Below, piece after piece: positions 6,009 through 13,297 of a DNA stretch of 16,423 nucleotides. Each line of letters begins with the position of its first letter. The first letter of the stretch is position 1. The position numbers were made by a program, and so were the translations under genes. The stretch comes from Pseudomonadota bacterium (GTDB lineage: Bacteria > Pseudomonadota > Gammaproteobacteria > Woeseiales > Woeseiaceae), in NCBI GenBank assembly GCA_027295475.1, contig JAPUKV010000167.1, positions 1 through 16,423 of the forward strand. Direction: 5' to 3'. The notes beneath the pieces were generated by a model. It made no database searches and was not told the DNA's origin. It saw only the letters and a list, made by a program, of their open reading frames with translations.

Positions 6009-6680
6009 ATGTGCGGAAGGTTCGCATTCTATTCTCCCAGTGAAGCGACCGCGGCGCTATTCGGTGCCACGGGCGCCGGGGATCTGAAACCACGCTATAA
6101 CATCGCGCCGACCCAAATGATTGCCGCTGTTCGGGTGAGTGCCCAGGAAACGCGCGAACTCGCAATGCTGCGCTGGGGTCTGGTTCCCTTCTGGGCAAAG
6201 GATTCGTCGATTGGCAATCGCATGATCAACGCACGTGCCGAAACAGTTGCGGAGAAACCGTCGTTTCGCGCGGCTTACCGGAAGCGGCGATGTCTCGTAC
6301 TCGCAGACGGATTTTATGAATGGCGCAAGGAAGCCAACGGCAAGACGCCATATTATATTTCTCTTGCCAGCGGCGCACCGTTCGCGTTTGCCGGTTTGTG
6401 GGAGGACTGGCACGCCAAGGACTCGGATGAGTCAGTACAAAGCACGACAATCATCACAACTGCCGCCAACAAGTTCATGAGCAAGCTGCATGACAGGATG
6501 CCTGTGGTGCTCGAGAAAGATGCCGGCGACCGCTGGCTGGACGGCGATGAGCAAGTATTGTCCGAGGCCGCCGAATTAATCGCAGGGTTTCGGGCCTGGC
6601 CGGTCGACAGGCGCGTCAATAACGCGAGGAACGAAGGGGCCGAACTGGTCAAACCGGTCGGTGAAGCGCTTGCGGGCTAG
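6009..6680 (+). CDS. SRAP domain protein (HMCES/YedK), abasic-site DNA-protein crosslink former
   Basis: A 223-residue SRAP protein, the normal length for bacterial YedK-type members. All active-site residues are visible: Cys2 (MCGRF), which forms the thiazolidine crosslink with abasic sites in single-stranded DNA; Asn31 in NIAPTQ; Glu104 in GFYEW; and His161 in HDRMP. The motifs RWGLVPFWAKD and NARAETV are also conserved. These proteins shield abasic sites in ssDNA during replication. The gene starts 2 bases after the exporter permease stop, with an AGAGAG ribosome site inside the end of that gene, so it is probably co-transcribed with the exporter. This pairing has no obvious functional logic. 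It converges on gspB across a hairpin. Confidence 0.95.
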   Translation: MCGRFAFYSPSEATAALFGATGAGDLKPRYNIAPTQMIAAVRVSAQETRELAMLRWGLVPFWAKDSSIGNRMINARAETVAEKPSFRAAYRKRRCLVLADGFYEWRKEANGKTPYYISLASGAPFAFAGLWEDWHAKDSDESVQSTTIITTAANKFMSKLHDRMPVVLEKDAGDRWLDGDEQVLSEAAELIAGFRAWPVDRRVNNARNEGAELVKPVGEALAG

Positions 6681-6711
6681 TGGCCCATCACTTTAGCGTT
6701 GTTGGGCCACT
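6679..6711. terminator. Hairpin between convergent SRAP gene and gspB
   Basis: A perfect 9-base inverted repeat, AGTGGCCCA (6679-6687) and TGGGCCACT (6703-6711), has a 15-base loop. It overlaps the stop of the SRAP gene and lies 19 bases from the gspB stop. Neither strand shows a clean U-tract, but the position between tail-to-tail genes fits a bidirectional terminator. Confidence 0.6.
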
Positions 6712-6729
6712 GGTTAGTCTTGCAAATCG

Positions 6730-7359
6730 TTATTCGCGGGGCAGGAGAAAGCCGTTGCCGAGATGCTCCAGGATGACTCCTTCCGGCGTAATCTCCTTCA
6801 CCAGGGGGCCTTCCGCCAGTCGTGCCTGTTCCCGATATTTGTTCATGTTGACGAACACGAATCGCTCTGCGGGCTTATCACTGTAGACATGGATGTCCAG
6901 GTGCAAGTCCGGTAATAGGAGAGTTCCATTCGCTCGCAGATCATTGAACGTCGCATACGATTCCGTAATCATTGCCGTTGGTTTCGGCTTTGACACAGGG
7001 CTTGCTTCTGCCACAGGGGCGTCGCCCGTTGATTTTTTCGCTGTGGCGTCAGCCACTCGCGGCGGTTGCGCGTTCTTCGCCTGCTCAACTATATCTGAGA
7101 ACGATGCCTCATGCTCAAGCTGGCCTTCGTTCGGTATTGCTTCGTCAGTTGCAGTTGCGTCCGCTTCCGGCCGTGGGTCGGGTCGGAGCATCATTCCTGA
7201 TACCACGATCAGGTTTACAGCAAGCAAACCGCCGAGTACCCATAGCCAGCGCGGAGCACGCGGCGGGTCCGCCCCATCGGGTACGTCAGCGAAACCAGGC
7301 GCATTCTGTCGCTGACGCTCGGTTTCAGATTTCTTTAACGCATCCAGGATAAATGACAT
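6730..7359 (-). CDS. gspB: Type II secretion accessory protein GspB
   Basis: A 209-residue bitopic inner-membrane protein of the GspB/ExeB family. It opens with the family signature MSFILDALKKSETERQR, has a single membrane span (about 38-58), then a low-complexity Ala/Glu/Pro periplasmic linker. It ends in a GspB C-terminal domain (from about 145) containing LPDLHLDIHVYSD and RFVFVNMNKYREQARL. With GspA/ExeA it forms a complex that helps insert and position the secretin GspD through the peptidoglycan layer. It lies 30 bases downstream of the exeA-type gene and is the last gene of the minus-strand run from ispA. No other gsp gene lies in the window, so the main secretion operon must be elsewhere. 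Confidence 0.9.
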   Translation of the reverse strand: MSFILDALKKSETERQRQNAPGFADVPDGADPPRAPRWLWVLGGLLAVNLIVVSGMMLRPDPRPEADATATDEAIPNEGQLEHEASFSDIVEQAKNAQPPRVADATAKKSTGDAPVAEASPVSKPKPTAMITESYATFNDLRANGTLLLPDLHLDIHVYSDKPAERFVFVNMNKYREQARLAEGPLVKEITPEGVILEHLGNGFLLPRE

Positions 7360-7389
7360 CAGTAGTTCCCTGTGCGATTCATATCATTA

Positions 7390-9054
7390 TCAGTTCATCG
7401 TCAGCCGTGGCATGCTATCCGGCGCGAGCGACGAATTGATGATGATCTGGGTTTGTTGTCCCGCAAGGCCGTCGACCTTCAGACGGTGCTGCCGCTGAAA
7501 GTCCTTCAGTCTCTCTTCGAGTTCCTTGTCGAAGTAATCGAGCCCCGCAGATGGGCCTGCTTCCGGCTTGTAGTCAGTATCAATCGCGGCAAGGCTCTGT
7601 CGCAGCCAGCGGACGTTTTCGTTACGCATGCCGGGCTTGATCGCCTTGCCATCGCCGTTGGGGGGGCGCCAGATCAGCAGATATTCACCAAACCAGAGCT
7701 TCGAGATCTCCTCGATCGAGTGAATAATGCGAGCCTCGCCGAGTGCGAGCTCACCTTTCTCACCGTCCAGAGACGCGAGAACCGGCTGATGAGTGTTGCC
7801 ATTCCTGTCTGTCAGCGTCAGCATCACCGGCCGGTCGAGCTGGCGAATGCCGGTCCACGAACCTCTCTGGAACAGGCAACTCAGGCCCGCCGACTCGGCC
7901 TGCGAGCACGCCGTCCCGTCGCCGGCCTGATATTCGATGCCCCACAGGCCAAACAGAGTCGCCATCGCGGAATTGGTGTCGGTGAACCCGCTTGCGTCGA
8001 TCAACAAATCCTCGAGTGACGCGGTAGCGGGCTGCTGGTCCGTGCTGTCGCCGGCTTCTTCGGCCGGTTCGGGCCGCATTGCCTTATTCCCGGACTCTGT
8101 ATTTCGGGTTTCCAGCGGCACGGAAAGCACCTCGGACGGTCGTTGTTCCTGCTGATTTGCCAAAGACCAGAGACCCAGCGCAATGATGCCTGCCCCGACG
8201 ATTCCGAAAACCGGTACCGCCCATCTGAGCAGGCCGGTCGCATACTTCTGCCCGGATACCTCGGCCGCAGCCCTGCCAACGAGACGCTTGCCAATCTTCC
8301 TCGTTTCACGGCTGTAGGCACCAAGCATCGCCCGGTCGCAGATCACGTTCATGATGCGTGGCACGCCGCCCGACAGATTAAATACTTCCAGCTTGGCTTC
8401 CGCGTCGAAGATCTCACCGAGGGCGCCCGCGACTTTGAGCCGATGGTCGATATACAGGCCTGCCTCGTCACGCGATAACGGCTCGAGGTGGTAACGGCCA
8501 GTCACACGCTGCGCCAGTTGACGGAGCTCATCGCGCGCAAGCGTGTCACGAAGTTCTGGCTGTGCGATGAGAATAACCTGCAGCAGTTTCTGTTTTGCAG
8601 TCTCGAGATTGGTTAACAGGCGAAGTTGTTCAAGCACGCCGGTCGACAGATTCTGCGCCTCATCAACAAGCAGAATCGTGCGACGGCCGCGGGCGTGCGC
8701 TGCCAGCAGATGGCGATTCAAGGCATCTACAAGCGCTATGGCGCTGTGCTTGTCTTCCGGAAGCGAAATGCTCAGTTCCTGGCAAATGGCGATCAGGAAC
8801 TCCAATTCGGTTAGCTGCGGGTTAAGAATGAGCGCGACATCGACTTCAGCCGGCAGGCGGCCGAGTACCGTGCGAACGAGCGTAGTCTTGCCAGTGCCGA
8901 CTTCACCCGTCAGCTGAATAAATCCGCCGCTTTCGGAGATGCCATACACGAGATGCGCCAATGCCTCGCTGTGCCGTTCGCTCATGAACAGATAACGAGG
9001 ATCGGGGGTGATCGCGAAGGGCTTTTCAGTCAGCCCAAAGAATTTTGTGTACAT
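7390..9054 (-). CDS. exeA: ExeA/GspA-type AAA ATPase with peptidoglycan-binding domain
   Basis: A 554-residue ATPase of the GspA/ExeA family, near the usual 540-550. It starts MYTKFFGLTEKPFAITPDPRY, the classic family opening. Walker A is TGEVGTGKT (49-57) and Walker B is ILLVDEAQ (127-134), with a sensor region ILIAQPELRD. One membrane span is at about 277-297. The periplasmic part ends in a peptidoglycan-binding-like domain (about 460-545: MRNENVRWLRQSL, FDKELEERLKDFQRQH, DGLAGQQTQ). ATP hydrolysis in the cytoplasm drives secretin assembly across peptidoglycan together with GspB, encoded directly downstream. It lies 48 bases after the dinB stop with no clear promoter between, so it may be read from the ispA-dinB transcript. 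Confidence 0.95.
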   Translation of the reverse strand: MYTKFFGLTEKPFAITPDPRYLFMSERHSEALAHLVYGISESGGFIQLTGEVGTGKTTLVRTVLGRLPAEVDVALILNPQLTELEFLIAICQELSISLPEDKHSAIALVDALNRHLLAAHARGRRTILLVDEAQNLSTGVLEQLRLLTNLETAKQKLLQVILIAQPELRDTLARDELRQLAQRVTGRYHLEPLSRDEAGLYIDHRLKVAGALGEIFDAEAKLEVFNLSGGVPRIMNVICDRAMLGAYSRETRKIGKRLVGRAAAEVSGQKYATGLLRWAVPVFGIVGAGIIALGLWSLANQQEQRPSEVLSVPLETRNTESGNKAMRPEPAEEAGDSTDQQPATASLEDLLIDASGFTDTNSAMATLFGLWGIEYQAGDGTACSQAESAGLSCLFQRGSWTGIRQLDRPVMLTLTDRNGNTHQPVLASLDGEKGELALGEARIIHSIEEISKLWFGEYLLIWRPPNGDGKAIKPGMRNENVRWLRQSLAAIDTDYKPEAGPSAGLDYFDKELEERLKDFQRQHRLKVDGLAGQQTQIIINSSLAPDSMPRLTMN

Positions 9055-9102
9055 GGTTTAGCGAGGATTCCTGGCCCCGAATATTGCACGACAACGCCGA
9101 TT

Positions 9103-10287
9103 CTACCTGATTTGGCCCGAATCCAAGGTCCGCGCCCGATTGACCGAGGACTTCCCGAAGCGGTCGCGGATCTTGTCGACCGTCTCGTCCAGGGGCGAGC
9201 TTACAGGCATGGCATCGTCGGCAAACAGATCGCGTTGTTCCGCCCCGGAGAGATCGCTGCCACCGACTCCGAGCAGCCGTATTCTGGCGCCCGGGTGCTC
9301 GGCAAGCCACTGACGAAGCAAGGTCCTCACCGTCTCGAAAATCTGGTCCGTGCCGTTACCTGGCGGTCGCAGTGCCCGCTGGCGCGTGAAGGTAGTGAAA
9401 TCCGCCTGTCTGATTTTCACCTGAACGGTGCCGGCGACCAGCTCTTTGCTGCGCAGGCGGCTGGCAGTCCGCTCGGTAAGACGCATCAATTGCCGGTCCA
9501 TCGCATTCGTCTCAGTCAAATCCGAATCGAATGTTTCCTCGGCGCTGATCGATTTCTCCGGGCGCGACGGTACGACCGGCCGGGAATCGATGCCGGATGC
9601 CCGGTCGCGCGTCTTTTGCGCAAATCGTCCGAATATTGACTCAAGATCCCGGTTGGAAGCGAGGCGCAGATCGGCGACAGTCACAATATCCTTTTCGCTG
9701 AGCCTGGCGAGCGTCTTGCGGCCGATTCCCGGAATGACGCGGACCGGTAACGGGTCAAGGATGGACCGGATTTCTTCGGCTGAGACGACTACCAGTCCAT
9801 CGGGCTTGTCAAGATCCGACGCTATTTTCGCGACCAGCTTGTTCGGTGCGACGCCAACCGACGCGGTGAGAGCAGTCGTGTCTACGACGCGCTTCTTTAT
9901 TTCCTTCGCGATTTGAATGTCGGAACCGAATAACGCGAGACTGTCAGCGACATCGAGAAATGCCTCGTCCAGAGACAGTCCTTCGACGAGCGGCGTGAAG
10001 TCACGGAATATTGCGAATATCTTGTCTGATACGGATTTGTAATGCCCTATTCGCGGTGGCACACGAAGGAGATCGGGACAACGCCTCAATGCGTCGCGCA
10101 TAGGCATCGCGGAATAAATGCCGTATTCACGTGCTTCGTAACTTGCGGCAGCAACTACGCCGCGATTGCTGCCGCCGCCAACGACGAGCGGCTTGCCGCG
10201 CAGCGACGGGTTGTCGCGTTGTTCGACGGACGCATAAAACGCGTCCATATCAATATGCAGAATATGTCCGCCCTCCGGCCGGGTCAC
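9103..10287 (-). CDS. dinB: DNA polymerase IV (Y-family, DinB)
   Basis: A translesion Y-family polymerase, 394 residues from the chosen GTG. Catalytic acids are Asp13 in HIDMDAFYASVE and Asp107-Glu108 in LSLDEAFLDV; Tyr18 is at the steric-gate position. The helix-hairpin-helix stretch VIPGIGRKTLARL and the little-finger domain follow. QRDLF at about 351-355 fits the beta-clamp binding consensus. An ATG at 10326 would overlap the preceding ispA gene by 37 bases and add an unconserved N-terminus. The GTG at 10287 lies 2 bases after the ispA TAG, with GAGG nine bases upstream, and is preferred. It probably belongs to the ispA transcript. No LexA box is apparent at its start, so SOS control is not supported here. 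Confidence 0.93.
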   Translation of the reverse strand: MTRPEGGHILHIDMDAFYASVEQRDNPSLRGKPLVVGGGSNRGVVAAASYEAREYGIYSAMPMRDALRRCPDLLRVPPRIGHYKSVSDKIFAIFRDFTPLVEGLSLDEAFLDVADSLALFGSDIQIAKEIKKRVVDTTALTASVGVAPNKLVAKIASDLDKPDGLVVVSAEEIRSILDPLPVRVIPGIGRKTLARLSEKDIVTVADLRLASNRDLESIFGRFAQKTRDRASGIDSRPVVPSRPEKSISAEETFDSDLTETNAMDRQLMRLTERTASRLRSKELVAGTVQVKIRQADFTTFTRQRALRPPGNGTDQIFETVRTLLRQWLAEHPGARIRLLGVGGSDLSGAEQRDLFADDAMPVSSPLDETVDKIRDRFGKSSVNRARTLDSGQIR

Positions 10288-10289
10288 AG

Positions 10290-11180
10290 CTAGCTGCCTC
10301 TTTCGACGATGTAACGTGCAAGCCAACGCAACGGCTCGGCCTCGTCGCCGAATACCTCGAGTTCCTGCAAGCTGGCCCGCAGCAGTGTTTCGCAGCGCTG
10401 TCTTGCGGCCTCGATGCCAAAAAGAAACGGATAGGTGGCTTTCGCCAGGCGCTTGTCTGCGCCGGCTTGCTTACCGATTACTTCCGTTTCTCCCTCCACA
10501 TCAAGGATGTCATCCCTGATCTGAAAAGCCATGCCGATGTTCCGGGAAAAACGCACGAGCGCCTCCTGCCGGTCCGCCGGCAGGTCATCCGCAAGACAGC
10601 TCACGGACGTGACTGAGGCTTCTATGAGCGCACCGGTCTTCAACTCATACATCTGTTCGAGTTCCGCTTCCGTCAAGGTTCGGCCTTCCGATGAGAGATC
10701 AATCGATTGTCCGCCAGTCATGCCGAGCGAGCCGCAGGCTTTCGCGATTGCCCGGACAAGGCGGATCATTTTGTCCGGGCTGACGCCGGGCGCGGCCGCC
10801 AGAACCTGAAACGCCAACGGTTGCAACGCATCCGCAGCGAGGATCGCCGTAGCCTCGTCGAATTTCCGGTGGACGGTCGGGTGTCCCCGCCGCAGGTCAT
10901 CGTTGTCCATCGAAGGCAGATCGTCATGCACGAGCGAGAATGCGTGAATGAGTTCGATTGCCATCGCCGGCGCATCCAGACAGGTGGCGTCAAGGCCCAG
11001 GCATTCGCCCGTGGCATAGACGAGCAGCGGCCGAATACGCTTGCCGCCATTCAAAACGGAGTAACGCATCGCCTCGTGGAGGCGACTGGGAGTCACGCCC
11101 GATTCCGGCAATGCCCCTTCAAGCTTGTCGGCAATGCGGCTCGTATACTCGGAAATTCGTTCTGAGAATGGCGTCGACAA
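10290..11180 (-). CDS. ispA: Polyprenyl (farnesyl) diphosphate synthase, IspA-like
   Basis: A 296-residue trans-prenyltransferase that would condense DMAPP and IPP to geranyl and farnesyl diphosphate. The first aspartate-rich motif DDLPSMD is at 86-92, the second DDILD at 223-227, and GGKRIRP at 45-51 binds IPP. Phe81, five residues before the first motif, matches the aromatic size-limiting position of C15 synthases. The frame reaches an ATG at 11309, but that adds 43 unconserved residues. The TTG at 11180 has GAGGA about seven bases upstream and gives the E. coli IspA length (299). Bacterial ispA often sits beside xseB and dxs of the MEP pathway; here it is divergent from a mevalonate operon that would make its substrates. 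Confidence 0.92.
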   Translation of the reverse strand: MSTPFSERISEYTSRIADKLEGALPESGVTPSRLHEAMRYSVLNGGKRIRPLLVYATGECLGLDATCLDAPAMAIELIHAFSLVHDDLPSMDNDDLRRGHPTVHRKFDEATAILAADALQPLAFQVLAAAPGVSPDKMIRLVRAIAKACGSLGMTGGQSIDLSSEGRTLTEAELEQMYELKTGALIEASVTSVSCLADDLPADRQEALVRFSRNIGMAFQIRDDILDVEGETEVIGKQAGADKRLAKATYPFLFGIEAARQRCETLLRASLQELEVFGDEAEPLRWLARYIVERGS

Positions 11181-11318
11181 TGACCGGTCCTCGTCTGTGT
11201 TTTTCCTGGGCAAGCGTACACTGAAAGCATGCCGCGTGTGAAAGTCCCACCTTCGTGCATTGTACGGGCTGGGATATAATCTCGCCCCCGAATAACCGGC
11301 TCCCGCCATCTCCGGACA
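11181..11318. promoter_or_regulatory. Divergent control region between ispA and the mevalonate operon
   Basis: In these 138 bases a perfect TATAAT (11275-11280) on the plus strand is a good -10 for the mevalonate operon, with a start point about 33 bases before the ATG. The hexamer 17 bases upstream (TTCGTG, 11252-11257) is a poor -35, which hints at an activator-dependent promoter. On the minus strand TACAAT (11259-11264) is a possible -10 for ispA. The two elements nearly overlap, so both directions could be coordinated. Judged by eye. Confidence 0.5.
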
Positions 11319-12281
11319 ATGCTAATGTGGTCACAAGCTCAGCCGAACATTGCGCTTGTAAAATATTGGGGCAAACGCGACGTCGCCAGAAACCTGCCGG
11401 CTGCTGGCTCGCTGTCCATCACGCTCGATGCGCTTTATTCGCGAATGTCTGTGGATTTCCTCGAGAATTCCGGGCCCGATGAACTCGTTGTGAATGGCGA
11501 GCAGAACAGCACAATGCTGCCGAGGGTATCAAGCTGCATCGATCGGATTGCGGGTGATGATCGACCGGCCGCGAGAATCCAAAGTGAGTCAAATTTTCCG
11601 CTTGCAGCAGGTCTCGCATCATCTGCCTCGGCATTCGCGGCGCTTGTTCTGGCCACCTATGAAAGAGTGGGCCAAACTGCCGACACCCTGACGATGGCGC
11701 GTATCGCAGGCAGCGTGTCCGGATCTGCCGCCCGGTCGTTTTACGGAGGCTTCGTCGAGCTGTCTGCCGGTGATGAGAGTATTGATGTCTGCTCGATTGT
11801 CGGTCCGGAGGACTGGCCCCTCAAGGTTATAGTTGCGATCACAGAGACGGGGCCCAAACCGCTGAGTTCCGGAGAAGCAATGATTCGCGGCGCGAAGACG
11901 TCGCCTTTTTACGATAGCTGGATTGAACGCCAGCCCGACGACCTCGCCGCTGCGAGGGAGGCGGTCGACAAACGGGACTTCGAGCAACTGGCGGCAGTCT
12001 CCGAGCATAATTGCCTCAAGATGCACTCTGTGATGTGGGCCTCACGCCCTCCCGTTGTTTACTGGAATAATGCGACGGTTGCCTGCATGGAGACGATTCG
12101 TGATCTGCAAAAAAAATCCGAGCCGGTGTTTTTTACAATAGACGCAGGGCCGCAACTCAAGGCCGTCTGTCTGCCGTCGGCCGAAGAGACCGTCAGAGAC
12201 GCGCTCTCCGCTACGGCTGGTGTTGTGACGACGCTGGTGAGCGGGCTCGGTTACGGTGCACGTGTTTTGGAGCAATCGTGA
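11319..12281 (+). CDS. mvaD: Diphosphomevalonate decarboxylase
   Basis: A 320-residue GHMP-superfamily enzyme converting mevalonate 5-diphosphate to isopentenyl diphosphate with ATP and loss of CO2. The hallmark PNIALVKYWGKRD spans 9-21. The ATP-binding GLASSASAFAAL follows at about 98-109, then SGSAARSFYGGFVEL at 134-148. Asp275 in FTIDAGPQLK is in the place of the catalytic Asp. Length and motif order fit classical decarboxylases rather than archaeal phosphomevalonate decarboxylases; a downstream phosphomevalonate kinase agrees. It is the first gene of the operon; its ribosome site is weak (CCGGAC), and an ATG two codons in is an alternative. The stop overlaps the next start codon. Confidence 0.95.
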   Translation: MLMWSQAQPNIALVKYWGKRDVARNLPAAGSLSITLDALYSRMSVDFLENSGPDELVVNGEQNSTMLPRVSSCIDRIAGDDRPAARIQSESNFPLAAGLASSASAFAALVLATYERVGQTADTLTMARIAGSVSGSAARSFYGGFVELSAGDESIDVCSIVGPEDWPLKVIVAITETGPKPLSSGEAMIRGAKTSPFYDSWIERQPDDLAAAREAVDKRDFEQLAAVSEHNCLKMHSVMWASRPPVVYWNNATVACMETIRDLQKKSEPVFFTIDAGPQLKAVCLPSAEETVRDALSATAGVVTTLVSGLGYGARVLEQS

Positions 12282-13297
12282 CAACCACTGTGGTAAGTGC
12301 CCCGGGAAAAATCGTCCTTTGTGGCGAATACGCAGTGCTCGACGGAGCACCCGCGATTTGCATGGCAATCAACAGACGGGCGCATGCCACAGTGGGCGCT
12401 GTCGATACCGACTATCATACGGTACGTACAATCGGATATATCGACGGAGAGTGGAAGTTTCGAACTGACAGGAACGGGAGCTTCGAGTGGATCGGGAGCG
12501 AGCCGCCTGCGGGCGGTCTCGATTTGCTGCAACAAATCTGGAAGACAACCGGCATCAACGGGGAGTTCGATATCAAACTGGATACTGGAGAGTTTCTCGA
12601 TTCTGTCAGCCACGCGAAACTCGGACTCGGGTCGAGTGCGGCACTGACGACTGCCCTGGTCACGGCGCTGTTCGACGTGACAGGCAACCCTGGCGATGCA
12701 GGAATACAGGCTGTTAAAGCACACCGGCTTTTCCAGCAGGGCCGGGGAAGTGGCGTCGATATCGCGGCAAGCCTCAATGGCGGCGTCATCGAGTACCGTA
12801 TGCAGGAATCTGGAGTCGGCCGCTCATTACCCTGGCCGACCGGACTCGAGTACGCGGTGCTATGGAGCGGCCGGTCGGTCAGCACGAGCGAAAAGCTCAG
12901 GAAGCTCGATGAAGGCTGCCGAGATGGCAGCTCCGGGGCGAGCATGGCGAGTCTGATCGACGCATCGGAAGCGACCGCAAAGACCTGGGTAGCAGGCAGC
13001 GCGGCCGAGCTGCTGGCGGAATTTCATCGTTATAATGACGTCCTCAGGCAATTCGATGTTGACCATGATCTCGGCATATTTGATGCTGGGCACAGGGAGT
13101 TGGCGGACGCCGCGGCAGAACGAAACGTGGTTTACAAACCCTGCGGCGCAGGTGGTGGCGACACCGGCATAGTGTTTGCCACTGACAGACAGGCCATCGC
13201 AAATTTCACAGACCTCGCCGGGGAGGGTGGCTTTCAATTACTGGACATCTTGCTGGAGGAGCGGGGCGTACTTTTTGAAAACCGAGCAATTCATTGA
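12278..13297 (+). CDS. Phosphomevalonate kinase (GHMP type)
   Basis: A 339-residue GHMP kinase that would phosphorylate mevalonate 5-phosphate to the diphosphate. Motif 1 is SAPGKIVLCGEYAVLDG (7-23). The phosphate loop KLGLGSSAALTTALV (114-128) is of the phosphomevalonate kinase (ERG8/MvaK2) type, and GSGVDIAASLNGGVIEY (157-173) carries the catalytic Asp. Motif 3 is CGAGGGDTGIVF (289-300). The GTG start overlaps the mvaD stop as GTGA, with GGAG five bases upstream, so translation is coupled. The gene in turn overlaps the HMGR-mevalonate kinase fusion. Position in the operon and motifs separate it from mevalonate kinase, which is fused to the next gene. Cytoplasmic. Confidence 0.92.
   Translation: MTTTVVSAPGKIVLCGEYAVLDGAPAICMAINRRAHATVGAVDTDYHTVRTIGYIDGEWKFRTDRNGSFEWIGSEPPAGGLDLLQQIWKTTGINGEFDIKLDTGEFLDSVSHAKLGLGSSAALTTALVTALFDVTGNPGDAGIQAVKAHRLFQQGRGSGVDIAASLNGGVIEYRMQESGVGRSLPWPTGLEYAVLWSGRSVSTSEKLRKLDEGCRDGSSGASMASLIDASEATAKTWVAGSAAELLAEFHRYNDVLRQFDVDHDLGIFDAGHRELADAAAERNVVYKPCGAGGGDTGIVFATDRQAIANFTDLAGEGGFQLLDILLEERGVLFENRAIH

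Noticed and set aside
7372..8019. Plus-strand open frame of 215 residues
   Set aside because: Antisense to the C-terminal half of the exeA gene; no family resemblance.
8953..9639. Plus-strand open frame of 228 residues
   Set aside because: Spans the antisense of the exeA start and the dinB end, so it cannot be a conserved gene in that position.
10288..10326. dinB starting at the ATG at 10326
   Set aside because: It would overlap ispA by 37 bases and add residues not found in DinB; the GTG at 10287 fits better.
10290..11309. Longer ispA from the ATG at 11309
   Set aside because: The extra 43 residues are unlike any prenyl synthase N-terminus and would swallow most of the divergent promoter region; the TTG at 11180 has a good ribosome site and gives the family length.
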